Below, piece by piece: positions 36,169-44,608 of a DNA stretch of 64,000 nt. The DNA comes from Lactiplantibacillus modestisalitolerans. Its GTDB lineage: Bacteria; Bacillota; Bacilli; Lactobacillales; Lactobacillaceae. Below the pieces are notes generated by a model. That model worked only from the letters and a program-made list of their open reading frames with translations. It ran no database searches and was not told the DNA's origin. Positions within the stretch are counted from its first letter, which is position 1. Every line of letters begins with the position of its first letter. A program made the position numbers and the translations under genes. Location: positions 1 to 64,000 of the forward strand of contig NZ_BJEA01000001.1 in the NCBI RefSeq assembly GCF_005405425.1, read 5' to 3'.

Positions 36169-36452
36169 AATGGATCCCCCTGCGACCTGAAGTCAATATG
36201 TTTCTGTCCATTATAGCATATTAATTTATTTATTAACGTGTCACTTTTAAAAAGCCCTTCATAAATTCTTTGATGTACTGTACTTATGGAATAAGAATGC
36301 TACGCAATTAACGTCCCACATTATCAAGTAGTACTCCCCTAATTGCCCCCAGACGCTATCCTGATAAAGAACTCATACAACGGCAGAATAATTTTTTTAC
36401 ACCTCGTACAACATTTTATAAATTCGATCGCACGAGCTAGCAAAAAGTAGCC
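36169..36452. other. AT-rich spacer between tagD and the AI-2E-family gene
   Basis: No coding frame is credible. It should hold the tagD promoter on its left; GGATCC and GGGGG near 36173-36182 serve as the tagD ribosome binding region. Confidence 0.4.
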
Positions 36453-36497
36453 AAAAAACAAGCCCCAAATCCAATTACACATCGGACTTGAGACTTA
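36453..36497 (-). terminator. terminator of the AI-2E-family gene
   Basis: On the minus strand AAGTCTCAAGTCC pairs with GGATTTGGGGCTT through several G-U pairs, followed by GTTTTTTGG. Confidence 0.7.
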
Positions 36498-36507
36498 TTT
36501 AAAGCAT

Positions 36508-37692
36508 TCACTTTTTCTTCTTAGTTTCCGTCGGCTTAGTCGCCTTCGCCGGTTGCGGTTGATACACGGTCGTCTGCATCCGCAGCTCCTCCGCGTTCCG
36601 CAATTCAATCATATTATACAGATAGATGACGACCGTTCGCACGACCGCGTAAAACGGAATTGCCAAAATCATCCCGAGGATGCCGGCAATGTTCCCCGCC
36701 GCCAACAATAAAATAATGATGGTCAGCGGGTGAATTTTTAACGTGCGCCCAATGATGTTGGGATAGATCAAGTTCCCGTCGACCTGTTGTACGATGACGA
36801 CCACGATCACTACGTAGACCACCTGAATGGGTGACTGCGTAAACGCCACGATCAGCGCCGGCGCAATCCCAATGTAGGGGCCGAGGTACGGAATGATGTT
36901 TGCCAGTCCCGCAATCACCGCTAACAATAAGCCGTACGGTTGCGAGATCAGCATGTAACCAATCGCGGTACACGTCCCAACAAACAGGCACTCAATGACT
37001 TGCCCGCCGATATAACTTGAAATGGTATCCCCCATCTTTTGTAGCAGCCCAATCATTTCAGGCCGTTGCCGCTTAGGTAAGAAGCGACTAATGGCTGGAA
37101 TAAATTTATCACTGTCTTTTAACATGTAGAACAGGACGACCGGAATCGTGATTGCCATGATGGTGACACTGGTAATCGTGGAAATAACGGTCACGATGCT
37201 ACTAGATAGCGACGACAAAAAGTTCTGGGCGTACTTACTCAACTCACCGTTGAACTGGTTGACGTAACTATTAATATCAACTTTCTGAAGTACGCTACTA
37301 TTGTTAATCATCTTAGTGGCCGCCTTTTGGATCTCGTTGGCTAGCGTTGGCAAACTCGAAATCAGCTGACTCACCTGGGTAATCAACCGGGGAATCAGGG
37401 ACATTGCGCCCCAAGCCAATACCGCTAACAGTAACAGAAAGACGATAGCGACCGCTCCCGTTCGTGAAATCCGAAACCGCTTATAATGTACGCGGGTCAG
37501 GAGTTTCACCAAAGGGTTCAGCATGTAAAATAAGAAACCAGAAATGACAATTGGCATGAACACAACGCTTAGGAAGGTGCCAATCGGTTGAAACAGAAAA
37601 CCAATGTTGGTGCAGACCCAAATTAGGGTCGCGACGATCAATAATTCCAATGACCAAAAAATTAACGCGGAATTTTTCAAGCGCTTAAACAC
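36508..37692 (-). CDS. AI-2E family membrane transporter
   Basis: A 394-residue protein with about eight helices and the PF01594-type C-terminal segment, QQVDGNLIYPNIIGRTLKIHPLTIIILLLAAGNIAGILGM. The family covers exporters of AI-2, Na+/H+ antiporters and proteins of unknown role, so 'AI-2 exporter' would be over-reading. The C terminus is a Lys/Thr/Pro-rich cytoplasmic tail. It stands alone between terminators. Confidence 0.88.
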   Translation of the reverse strand: MFKRLKNSALIFWSLELLIVATLIWVCTNIGFLFQPIGTFLSVVFMPIVISGFLFYMLNPLVKLLTRVHYKRFRISRTGAVAIVFLLLLAVLAWGAMSLIPRLITQVSQLISSLPTLANEIQKAATKMINNSSVLQKVDINSYVNQFNGELSKYAQNFLSSLSSSIVTVISTITSVTIMAITIPVVLFYMLKDSDKFIPAISRFLPKRQRPEMIGLLQKMGDTISSYIGGQVIECLFVGTCTAIGYMLISQPYGLLLAVIAGLANIIPYLGPYIGIAPALIVAFTQSPIQVVYVVIVVVIVQQVDGNLIYPNIIGRTLKIHPLTIIILLLAAGNIAGILGMILAIPFYAVVRTVVIYLYNMIELRNAEELRMQTTVYQPQPAKATKPTETKKKK

Positions 37693-37836
37693 GTGCGCGC
37701 CCTCCCCTCTCGCTTTTCAAGAATGCATCAATTATACCCTATTTCCGATTTGACGAATACGATTTCAACGTTTTCGCTAAAAACCATTTAAAAATTATGA
37801 GAATAATGGTAATTTAGTTAGTAATGATTAAAAAAT

Positions 37837-37867
37837 GACTAGGAACCGCAACCCCCTAGTCGTTCAT
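37837..37867 (+). promoter_or_regulatory. hairpin in the hicD leader
   Basis: GACTAGG ... CCCTAGTC can pair between the presumed promoter and the AAAGGAG of hicD. No T run follows, so I read it as a leader structure. Confidence 0.45.
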
Positions 37868-37890
37868 TAACTTAAAGGAGTCCTCTATTT

Positions 37891-38811
37891 ATGTCACGAA
37901 AAATTGCTGTTATCGGGATGGGCCACGTCGGGTCCACCGCCGCCCATTACATTGTTGCCAACGGCTTCGCCGACGACCTGGTTTTAATTGATCCGAACGA
38001 AGCTAAGGTCGTCGCCGATGCGATCGACTTTGAAGACGCAATGCCGAACCTGCCGTTTCACACGAACATTGTCGTCAACGACTACGCGGCGCTAAAGGAT
38101 ACCGACGTCATTATCTCGGCGCTGGGCAACATCAAGTTACAGGATAACCCCAACAACGACCGGTTTGCCGAATTGCCTTTCACCAGTGCCGCCGTTAAGG
38201 ACGTCGCACAAAAGATTAAGGCGAGTGGTTTCAACGGGATTATCGTCGCCATCACGAACCCGGTTGACGTGATTACCTCCATTTACCAAGAAATTACTGG
38301 CTTACCAAAGAACCACGTAATCGGGACGGGAACCTTACTGGATTCAGCCCGGATGAAGCACGCGGTTGCGGACCAGTTAAATATCGACTCGCGGTCCGTG
38401 ACGGGCTACAACTTGGGTGAACATGGTAATTCGCAGTTCACGGCTTGGTCGACGGTTCGCGTTTTGGGCCATTCAATTAGCGAAGTTGCGGAACAAAAGC
38501 ATTTGGACTTAGAACAGCTGGATAAGCAGGCCCGTGAAGGTGGCTTCAAGGTGTTCCATGGCAAGAAGTACACGAGTTACGGGGTGGCGACGGCGGCGGT
38601 CCGGCTGGCGAACACGGTCTTGAACGATGCGCTGACTGAGTTGCCGGTGTCGAATTTCCGTGAGGAGTACGGGGTGTACTTGTCGTACCCGGCGATTGTC
38701 GGCCGTGATGGTGTTGTGGAGCAGATTCAGTTGGATTTGACGGATGAGGAATTGAAGAAGTTGCAGATTTCGGCGGATTATATTAAGACGAAGTTTGCGG
38801 AGAGTTTGTAG
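37891..38811 (+). CDS. hicD: L-2-hydroxyisocaproate dehydrogenase (lactate dehydrogenase family)
   Basis: A cytoplasmic NAD-dependent reductase of branched-chain 2-keto acids. It has 306 residues. The Rossmann motif is [12 protein letters not shown]; the substrate loop is [14 protein letters not shown], where L-LDH has a different, Gln-bearing loop; NPVDV and the catalytic histidine in GEHGNSQ follow. It resembles the L-HicDH of lactobacilli more than true L-LDH. AAAGGAG precedes the ATG. From about codon 230 the codon use shifts to G-ending triplets (TTG, GAG, GCG), and a structured repeat begins on the last base of the stop codon. The aminotransferase at 3563 could supply its keto acids, but this is only a biochemical suggestion. 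Confidence 0.88.
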   Translation: MSRKIAVIGMGHVGSTAAHYIVANGFADDLVLIDPNEAKVVADAIDFEDAMPNLPFHTNIVVNDYAALKDTDVIISALGNIKLQDNPNNDRFAELPFTSAAVKDVAQKIKASGFNGIIVAITNPVDVITSIYQEITGLPKNHVIGTGTLLDSARMKHAVADQLNIDSRSVTGYNLGEHGNSQFTAWSTVRVLGHSISEVAEQKHLDLEQLDKQAREGGFKVFHGKKYTSYGVATAAVRLANTVLNDALTELPVSNFREEYGVYLSYPAIVGRDGVVEQIQLDLTDEELKKLQISADYIKTKFAESL

Positions 38812-38940
38812 AGTGTGAGGGCCAGCGGGTTGGTCTGAGGATTAGCCTAGCCACCGGCGCTATGCGAGCTGTGCATGGTGTCGGTGGCGTAGCTAACCGC
38901 AGGACCATGCTGGCCCGAACACGTTTCGGCTATATTGCAG
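38811..38940 (+). repeat. structured 3' repeat, copy D, after hicD
   Basis: GAGTGTGAGGGCCAGCGGG begins at the hicD stop. The outer stem GGGCCAGC / GCTGGCCC is as in copy A, but the core is different: TAGCC..GCCACCGGCGCTATGC against GCATGGTGTCGGTGGC..AGCTA. The mini-hairpin and GCTATATTGCAG end are conserved. Confidence 0.85.
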
Positions 38941-39029
38941 CAAAGACGCATTGCCTAGCTAAGGCGTTATCGCCCGGGTTTGGCGATGGCGACTTAGCGT
39001 AGCAAGCGCAGAGGGCTTGGTTGAACACG
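38941..39029 (+). repeat. structured repeat, copy E (5' flank missing)
   Basis: Core GCTAAGGCGTTATCGCC / GGCGATGGCGACTTAGC, then GGTTGAACACGTTTCAC. The first conserved block is absent. Confidence 0.75.
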
Positions 39030-39039
39030 TTTCACTCAA

Positions 39040-39169
39040 GAGTGCGAATTCCAGACGGGTTGGTCTGAGGATTAGCCTAACAAAGGGCTGTATGCGGGTT
39101 GTGCATATGGCCCTTTGTGTAGCTAACCGTAAGGCCAGTCTGGCATGAGCACGTTTCGGCTATAAAACT
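39040..39169 (+). repeat. structured repeat, copy F (variant stems)
   Basis: The outer stem is CCAGAC / GTCTGG in place of GGGCCAGC / GCTGGCCC. The core pairs ACAAAGGGCTGTATGC with GCATATGGCCCTTTGT. Flanks GGGTTGGTCTGAGG and GAGCACGTTTCGGCTATA are kept. Confidence 0.82.
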
Positions 39170-39245
39170 GTAAAGCAAACAGCCAGTTACCACAAACCTA
39201 AAGCACAACCAAAATAACAAGCCCGCTAAAAAAGTTCCACCATCT

Positions 39246-39292
39246 AAAAAGGACGCCACCACGCATTCAATCAGCGTGATGGCGCCCTTCTT
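39246..39292. terminator. terminator between the repeat cluster and the membrane protein gene
   Basis: GGACGCCACCACGC pairs with GCGTGATGGCGCCC; A run on the left and T-rich on the right, so usable in both directions. Confidence 0.8.
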
Positions 39293-39300
39293 AACTTACT

Positions 39301-41064
39301 CTAAATTGATGTTTTCAATAACGTCCGCTTTCGCCACTGCCAACCAGCAATTCCTAATATGCTAAGCCAAGTTAACCCAGCGATTGGCGTCAAAATTTTC
39401 CATGTCAGTGGCAGTGGTGCCCTGACCGTTACGACGTTGTGACCGGCTTTAGCCACAACTAACGTGCTCCCCCGCTTGCTTTGGGTTGCCTGTACGACGC
39501 GGCCGTTGAGCCGCACCGTTTCATTGCCGTAATGCAAGACCGGAACGTCTACTTGGGCCGCCCGTTTCAACTTAAATTGGTAACGGACACGCCGCACGTT
39601 TGCATCCATCTGACTAGCAACGCGTTGGCGACCGTTTAGGACTTTGTGGGTAATCAGCGTGTCCTGATGATTGCCTTGCCACGTCACTTGCGGCGCGTAA
39701 TCGATCGTGCCAAAAAACTTGCGTGGTGCGACGAACAGGGTCCGAAAATTATGGCGATCGAGTTTGAACCGCACGTTGAAAGCGTGTTTCAAAGTTGGCC
39801 GTTTGACCGCGGTGTACGGAGTTGACTGGGCGGCCTGTAAGTTGTTGACTTTTAGAAGGCCGACAAAAGTCATCAGACTAAAGCCGATGACGGCGGCACC
39901 TACGAGTTGTCGATTTGACCAGTAGTGCCCTGATTGGGAAAAACGCTGCGCTAATAACGCCAACGCCCGAACTCCCGCCACTATTAGGCAGAAACTGACT
40001 AAACTATATAAGCGGTACGGAAATTGAATCACGTTTTGAAGCGCGAGCGGCAACGCGTACCACGGAAATAGCGAGGTTGATAGTACCAGTAGTCCCATGC
40101 CGATGACTGCCATCCCGCGGTACCAACGATCTAACCGCCGCCAAGTCAGGGCAATTAAACCCAGCGCGACTAACGCAAACCAGCCCGGATTAGCAACCAA
40201 CCCGTTGGCCGAGCCGTTGTTGGCCATTAACACTAGTAAACTACCAAAGTCGTTGAGCCACGCCACTTGTGGTAGCCTGACCGTCGTTTGAATCGCCGTA
40301 GTCGCCCATTGTTGCATAAACGGCACCCAGAAAAAGGCCGTCAGCAATAAATAAAGGGCGACCATCTTCAGACCACTCACAAAGCGGACGCCCCGGCGGT
40401 TTTCTTTAGCTAGCGTCCCTAGATAGAGTGCGGTTAGTAACCCAATTTCAAACAATAAGCTGATCAGATGGGCGTAGGTCGTTAGTGCTAAGGCAACGGC
40501 TACGAGCCACCACGCCCGCTTAGGCGCCCGTAGCCAGCGGTATGCGCCCAAAAAGGACAACGGAATCAACGCAAACCCGAGCGCTTCCGCAAAGACGGCG
40601 TGCTGATAAGCAATGACAACGTGGTACGGCCCGGTGACGTATAGGACGGTGACAAGGCCACTTTCAAACCGGTTCCGTGTAAACAGCCACGTGCAAACGT
40701 AGGTAATTAAAATTGTCAGCATGGTTAAAAGGAACAGATCCACGTAATAAGCCGTAATGGGGTCACTGAACCAAACAAACGGCCAAGCCGCTAACCACAT
40801 AAAGACGTACGGGTAAAAGTAGTTATTCGCCACCCCAATTTGATTGAAAGTCACAAAATTACGTAGACTAAATCCTTGGTGGGCGACAATTGATTGGCGG
40901 AAAGCCTCAACGCGATTTAAATGGTAAATGAAGTCGCCATCCGCCACAATCATGCCGTGGCGTCCAGGCGCAATCGCCAAGAGGCCAATCAAGACCATCA
41001 TTGCGATTAACACCCCGTTCACCACCCAGCGGTGCGTTCCTAGTTGTCGTATCCGTGCTTGCAT
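39301..41064 (-). CDS. large membrane protein, PTPS-related / YfhO-like family
   Basis: A 587-residue protein. The start at 41064 is preferred because GGGGGAAG lies seven bases upstream. An N-terminal helix is followed by the loop ADGDFIYHLNRVEAFRQSI and about ten more helices with NNYFYPYVFMWLAAWPF and YVTGPYHVVIAYQHAVFAEA. A C-terminal extracellular part (about 410-550) comes before a final helix. The layout matches the '6-pyruvoyl-tetrahydropterin synthase-related' membrane proteins of lactobacilli, which resemble GT-C glycosyltransferases. Function unproven; envelope glycosylation is an inference. Confidence 0.72.
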   Translation of the reverse strand: MQARIRQLGTHRWVVNGVLIAMMVLIGLLAIAPGRHGMIVADGDFIYHLNRVEAFRQSIVAHQGFSLRNFVTFNQIGVANNYFYPYVFMWLAAWPFVWFSDPITAYYVDLFLLTMLTILITYVCTWLFTRNRFESGLVTVLYVTGPYHVVIAYQHAVFAEALGFALIPLSFLGAYRWLRAPKRAWWLVAVALALTTYAHLISLLFEIGLLTALYLGTLAKENRRGVRFVSGLKMVALYLLLTAFFWVPFMQQWATTAIQTTVRLPQVAWLNDFGSLLVLMANNGSANGLVANPGWFALVALGLIALTWRRLDRWYRGMAVIGMGLLVLSTSLFPWYALPLALQNVIQFPYRLYSLVSFCLIVAGVRALALLAQRFSQSGHYWSNRQLVGAAVIGFSLMTFVGLLKVNNLQAAQSTPYTAVKRPTLKHAFNVRFKLDRHNFRTLFVAPRKFFGTIDYAPQVTWQGNHQDTLITHKVLNGRQRVASQMDANVRRVRYQFKLKRAAQVDVPVLHYGNETVRLNGRVVQATQSKRGSTLVVAKAGHNVVTVRAPLPLTWKILTPIAGLTWLSILGIAGWQWRKRTLLKTSI

Positions 41065-41224
41065 CCGTACTTCCCCCAAAGTTCATAGATTAATATCATT
41101 ATAGTCAGTCGCGTCGGATGATGTACCTAGCCATCACTCACGAATCAACCGCATCATTTCAAAAAATTCATCCGTTAGATAATTAATTTAATTTTCTGAT
41201 TATTTCCAGTATTGTACAGGAATA

Positions 41225-41265
41225 AAAAAGGCGCCGCTGGGAGCCGTCTCCCGAGTGGCGCACCG
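41225..41265 (-). terminator. terminator of the antitoxin-like gene
   Basis: On the minus strand CGCCACTCGGGAG pairs with CTCCCAGCGGCG (one bulge), then TTTTTT. Confidence 0.75.
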
Positions 41266-41271
41266 GTTTAA

Positions 41272-41466
41272 TTAACTAAATTCCATGTCGTGGTGGTTCG
41301 TTTTGGCCAATTGACTGACGATTTGGAGCCAGTCCTTCATGCTGACCATGACCGCTGAATCTTGGGTATTGGGATTTTCCACCTCAATAGTATCATGGCC
41401 CTGATTTACGATCGTTAACAGTTGGTTAATATTTTTCTTTGCCAACGTTGTGGTGACTTTTTTCAT
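41272..41466 (-). CDS. Phd/YefM-like antitoxin, no partner toxin seen
   Basis: A 64-residue protein beginning MKKVTTTLAKKNINQLLTIV, with a strand-helix pattern and the segment DSAVMVSMKDWLQIVSQL that fits the Phd/YefM antitoxin fold (compare the AVLMSLEEYNSLEE type). AGGTGGGTG lies upstream. Downstream is a terminator and upstream about 140 bases without a gene, so no RelE/YoeB/Doc toxin accompanies it. It could be a solitary antitoxin or a regulator. Confidence 0.65.
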   Translation of the reverse strand: MKKVTTTLAKKNINQLLTIVNQGHDTIEVENPNTQDSAVMVSMKDWLQIVSQLAKTNHHDMEFS

Positions 41467-41608
41467 TCACCCACCTCCCAATCCGTTTACGGCTTACCAC
41501 TTGATTAACTTGGCAAGCGGAGTACTTATCTTCAATTACAATAACTGACCAATATTGTACACGAATCTGCTTAACTTTGCATTAATTTCGCCCACTCATA
41601 ACGAATTC

Positions 41609-41986
41609 TTAACGCCGCGGCGTCTTGAACATCGACTTTAAGACGTTGCGAATAATTTTGAGTTGTTCCGGTGTAATCGGCTGACCGTCGTATTCAAACT
41701 GATTCTTCTTGTTCTCCACGACTTTTTTAAGGTCAACAGCCACCTTAGTGGCGCGCTTCGGACTTGGTTCGCGTTCCTTACCAACGAGTTTGGTGTAACT
41801 CGTCCCCAAAACTTGGGCGACCTCTTTGAGCGTGCCAACGGACGGCGTGTGTTTCTTCCAACTATAAATGGCACTCGCGCTAAGGCCGGCCAGCGTCGCC
41901 ACTTCCGCTAGCGTTAAGCCGTTTTTTTTCGCGAAGCGGCGAATGTTTTTCAGTAGTTCCCCATTATCTAACTTTAAAAAAGCCAT
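41609..41986 (-). CDS. XRE-family helix-turn-helix regulator
   Basis: A 125-residue protein with an HTH at residues about 10-60 (LLKNIRRFAKKNGLTLAEVATLAGLSASAIYSWKK) and a charged C-terminal part. The start at 41986 has GAGGTG seven bases upstream; the frame runs open to 42106, but that extension falls in the repeat and has no ribosome binding site. It is of the size of phage-type or standalone XRE regulators. No prophage genes lie nearby. Confidence 0.82.
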   Translation of the reverse strand: MAFLKLDNGELLKNIRRFAKKNGLTLAEVATLAGLSASAIYSWKKHTPSVGTLKEVAQVLGTSYTKLVGKEREPSPKRATKVAVDLKKVVENKKNQFEYDGQPITPEQLKIIRNVLKSMFKTPRR

Positions 41987-42047
41987 GCTTTCACCTCGTT
42001 TGTAATAGCTTAGCGAAAAGAAAGTAGAAACGCAACTAGTGTTAAAA

Positions 42048-42098
42048 AGTGTGAAGTTCAAGCGGGTTGGTCTGGAACACATTTCCACGATATTGCAG
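42048..42098 (+). repeat. structured repeat, minimal copy
   Basis: AGTGTGAAGTTCAAGCGGG joins directly to TTGGTCTGGAACACATTTCC and ends ACGATATTGCAG. The mini-hairpin here is TGGAA-CACAT-TTCCA, a paired change from CCGAA-CACGT-TTCGG. The core hairpin is absent. Confidence 0.78.
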
Positions 42099-42104
42099 AG
42101 ATAC

Positions 42105-42138
42105 AAATGAGGCTGTGACCACAGTCACAACCTCATTT
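42105..42138. terminator. hairpin between the XRE gene and ntdP
   Basis: AAATGAGG-C-TGTGAC ... GTCACA-A-CCTCATTT. On the minus strand it lies downstream of ntdP; the T tract is short. Confidence 0.65.
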
Positions 42139-42176
42139 ACGGTGCTTAATTACGCTACTGGCATCCGCCAGCAGAA

Positions 42177-42725
42177 CTATTGCCGACGTGACAATTCCTG
42201 ATAACGACTGTACCAGATGTCGATGTACGCTTGTGAGAACGGGCCTTTTTTGTGCTTGATCCAATCGACCAACACCTTAACGTTGGCCTTTAAGATCCGA
42301 TCCGTTTCCGCGGAGTATTGCCACTGCGCCCCGTGCTCTTCGTACTCGTCCACATCGAGCAACCGCCGTTCACCATCCGGAAAAACTTTGACGTCGAGGT
42401 CATAATCGATGTACTTCAACGCCTCTTTATCTAAAACGTATGGTGACGCTAAGTTGCAATAATATGAAACGCCGTTATCGCGAATCATCGCCACGATATT
42501 AAACCAATAATGCTTATGAAAATAAACGATTGCCGGTTCGCGGGTCACCCACCGGCGGCCATCATCTTCGGTGACCAGTGTGTGATCGTTGCAACCAATT
42601 AAGACGTTCTCGCTTGTTTTGAGTACCATTGTATCGCGCCAAGTTCGATGTAAACTTCCGTCGTGCTTATAGCTTTTGATCGTAACGAAGTCGCCTTCCT
42701 TAGGTCCTTTAGCTTCGCGCGCCAT
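42177..42725 (-). CDS. ntdP: nucleoside tri/diphosphatase, DUF402 family
   Basis: A 182-residue protein of the DUF402/Ntdp type. It starts [21 protein letters not shown], contains [22 protein letters not shown] and the acidic metal-binding set around [27 protein letters not shown]. Characterised relatives hydrolyse nucleoside tri- and diphosphates. The gene follows recX, an arrangement I recall from other lactobacilli, though about 100 bases separate them. Confidence 0.85.
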   Translation of the reverse strand: MAREAKGPKEGDFVTIKSYKHDGSLHRTWRDTMVLKTSENVLIGCNDHTLVTEDDGRRWVTREPAIVYFHKHYWFNIVAMIRDNGVSYYCNLASPYVLDKEALKYIDYDLDVKVFPDGERRLLDVDEYEEHGAQWQYSAETDRILKANVKVLVDWIKHKKGPFSQAYIDIWYSRYQELSRRQ

Positions 42726-42822
42726 GATTAACCCACTTTCTAAAACACAGGGTAAAATTTAATCGAAATTCACTAAACATTATAACAGATTTTTAGGCCA
42801 GGCGGGAAGTGATTTGTCGCTT

Positions 42823-43626
42823 TTACGCTTCGGTACTTTGTTGATCGATAAAACGGTTGATATCGTCCATTAGAAAGCCCTTTTGATAGAGGCTGCGCTT
42901 GGTTCGCAGTGCGCGCTCGGCAAAGGCGTATTTGCGGTTGCGGCGCCACAGGCGGGTGCCCTGTTCAACGAGCGCTTGCCACTGTTCGTCGGGGTCCGGC
43001 TCAAGCGTCAGTTGATCCAGCGCGGCGCTAATGACGTCGTTGCCAAAGCCCTTAGTCATCAACCCCTGCCGGACCTTTTGTAAAAGGGTCTTAAACGCTT
43101 GCCGGTGATAATGGCGGGCCAATTTAGTGGCCGCCGCCGTGGCGTTTTCGATTTGTTCGTCCAAACTGAACTGGCCGGCCAACGCGTCGTCGATCAGTTG
43201 CTCGCCGACCCCCTTTTGACGAAGTTTTTGACGGATGACGCGAGGGCCCTTGTCACTGGTGCGTTTGGCGGTGCGGACGTAGGCGTCAGCATACTGCTGG
43301 TCGTCCAATAAGTGCATCCCGCGTAGTTGGGCCAGCGTCTGCTCAATCACGGCGTCGTCCAAGTCTTCGTCGCGTAACTTGTCGTGGACTTCCTTTTCGG
43401 TGCGAAGTTGGTGACTGAGGTAGTCGAGTGCCCGGCTGTAAGCCTTCGCAACGTCGTCAGCCGCAATCAATTCTGCTTTGAGCTGGTCGTCGACTTCCAT
43501 CCCCTTAAAAACCCGGTACTTGATCATGACCGACTCACTAATCGGGAAGGCGTACTGATCGTCTAAAAAGACGTTGAAGCGCCCCGGCCGTTTCTGGGCG
43601 ACAATCTTAGTAATTTTTTTAGTCAT
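42823..43626 (-). CDS. recX: RecX regulatory protein
   Basis: Inhibits RecA filaments. The 267 residues show the RecX three-helix repeats: [22 protein letters not shown], the block [16 protein letters not shown]-like segment [19 protein letters not shown] and [16 protein letters not shown]-terminal extension of Arg-rich repeats ([25 protein letters not shown]) is typical of the longer Lactobacillales form. AAAGGAT lies before the ATG. Confidence 0.93.
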   Translation of the reverse strand: MTKKITKIVAQKRPGRFNVFLDDQYAFPISESVMIKYRVFKGMEVDDQLKAELIAADDVAKAYSRALDYLSHQLRTEKEVHDKLRDEDLDDAVIEQTLAQLRGMHLLDDQQYADAYVRTAKRTSDKGPRVIRQKLRQKGVGEQLIDDALAGQFSLDEQIENATAAATKLARHYHRQAFKTLLQKVRQGLMTKGFGNDVISAALDQLTLEPDPDEQWQALVEQGTRLWRRNRKYAFAERALRTKRSLYQKGFLMDDINRFIDQQSTEA

Positions 43627-43670
43627 CGAATTATCCTTTCAAAGCTCGCAACCTACCGAGCGAGTTGATG

Positions 43671-43702
43671 AAAAACCGCCAACTGTTGCCAGTGGCGGTT
43701 TG
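43671..43702 (-). terminator. comK terminator
   Basis: On the minus strand AACCGCCACTGGCAACAGTT closes on GGCGGTT and is followed by TTTTCATC. It lies between comK and recX. Confidence 0.75.
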
Positions 43703-43752
43703 AGTGACAACCTAGGTTGTCCAATTAAATCAAGTTTAACCCGAATGAGCGT

Positions 43753-44466
43753 TTAGAGCAATTGCCCGTCACCGCCTAAGAACTTTTTGACCAGATTCAA
43801 AATATCTTTGTCCGTATACGGTAAATCTGCATATTGACAGAACGCCTTGCCAAACGCCATGTATAATTCAATGGCCAGTTTAACGGGTAAGGCGTGTGGC
43901 GCCGGACATTGCGATAAGGCAATTGAAGGCTGCCGATTAAGTTGCTTTTGGACGTGCGCGGCAATCTCTTCTGCGCGCCGCACCTGTTGCTTAAATGACT
44001 GCCTGCGGAAGTCGGTCCGCAACGTTAAGCCATTTTCCAAGTATAATGCTAAGTAATCTGCGTGCTCGGCGGTTCCCGTCAAAAACCGCAGATTTAGCCA
44101 ACTCGTTTTTCCACGGCTAGTCGCAGTCAACGGCATTAAAATGTCCTTCAAGTGAACGATTGGTAGTTTACGATTCGAATGACCGAGTTCACTCGCAGCC
44201 CGCCGAACTAAGCGGGCCTGTTCCGCGTGAAGATTATGCTGGACTTGTCTAATTAATTGATTCGTCGATTGCGGCGTCATCATGAGTCCCCGCTCCGTGT
44301 CAAAAATTAATGCTTGATAGTGCTCAGAATGATTAGAAATGTCAAGGAGTAATATTGTCCGTGAAAGTTGTAAAGTCACGTGGTCTTCACAACGGGCAAA
44401 TTTGATCATTGACAGTGGTGCTAACAAATTAATATAATTTGGTAACTCGTTCCAAGCATTATTCAT
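43753..44466 (-). CDS. comK: ComK-family competence transcription factor
   Basis: A 237-residue protein I assign to the ComK family (PF06338). The core LPIVHLKDILMPLTATSRGK, then TSWLNLRFLTG, YLALYLENGLTLRTDF and RRQSFKQQVRRAEEI (residues about 101-167) follow the Bacillus ComK order PPIMVDPSNQIFLFPT, CGWISHVHV, VTFSNGKTMELPIS, YNSFENQVYRTA. The start is the ATG at 44466 with GAAGGGA nine bases upstream; the TTG six bases earlier is too close. It is divergent from a small sigma-factor gene, and the shared intergenic region carries two AT-boxes that resemble a ComK binding site. Confidence 0.75.
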   Translation of the reverse strand: MNNAWNELPNYINLLAPLSMIKFARCEDHVTLQLSRTILLLDISNHSEHYQALIFDTERGLMMTPQSTNQLIRQVQHNLHAEQARLVRRAASELGHSNRKLPIVHLKDILMPLTATSRGKTSWLNLRFLTGTAEHADYLALYLENGLTLRTDFRRQSFKQQVRRAEEIAAHVQKQLNRQPSIALSQCPAPHALPVKLAIELYMAFGKAFCQYADLPYTDKDILNLVKKFLGGDGQLL

Positions 44467-44551
44467 TGGCAAAAGTCCCTTCAGTTTTAGTTTGTATCAA
44501 TCAACTATATTAGTAAATTAATATTTTGAACTAATATTCCATGCCGATAAT

Positions 44552-44559
44552 CAATACAA
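44552..44559 (-). promoter_or_regulatory. comK promoter, -35 region
   Basis: On the minus strand TTGTAT next to AT-box 1 is followed after 17 bases by TATTAG (near 44529-44534), a weak promoter such as an activator would assist. Confidence 0.45.
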
Positions 44560-44602
44560 ACTTATTTTATCAGTAGAACGTAGTAACTGAAAAGTATTTT
44601 AT
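44558..44602. promoter_or_regulatory. candidate ComK box (two AT-boxes)
   Basis: AAAC-TTATT-TTAT (44558-44570) and AAAA-GTATT-TTAT (44590-44602) are a near-perfect direct repeat and match the ComK AT-box AAAA-N5-TTTT at six and seven of eight positions. They are 19 bases apart, close to one of the known K-box spacings (about 18). One box abuts the comK -35 and the other lies seven bases upstream of the sigma-gene -35. Confidence 0.5.
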
Positions 44603-44608
44603 CTTGAT

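Noticed and set aside
41987-42106. N-terminal extension of the XRE regulator (MYLCNIVEMCSRPTRLNF...)
   Set aside because: It is the antisense translation of the minimal structured repeat and has no ribosome binding site, while GAGGTG precedes the ATG at 41986.
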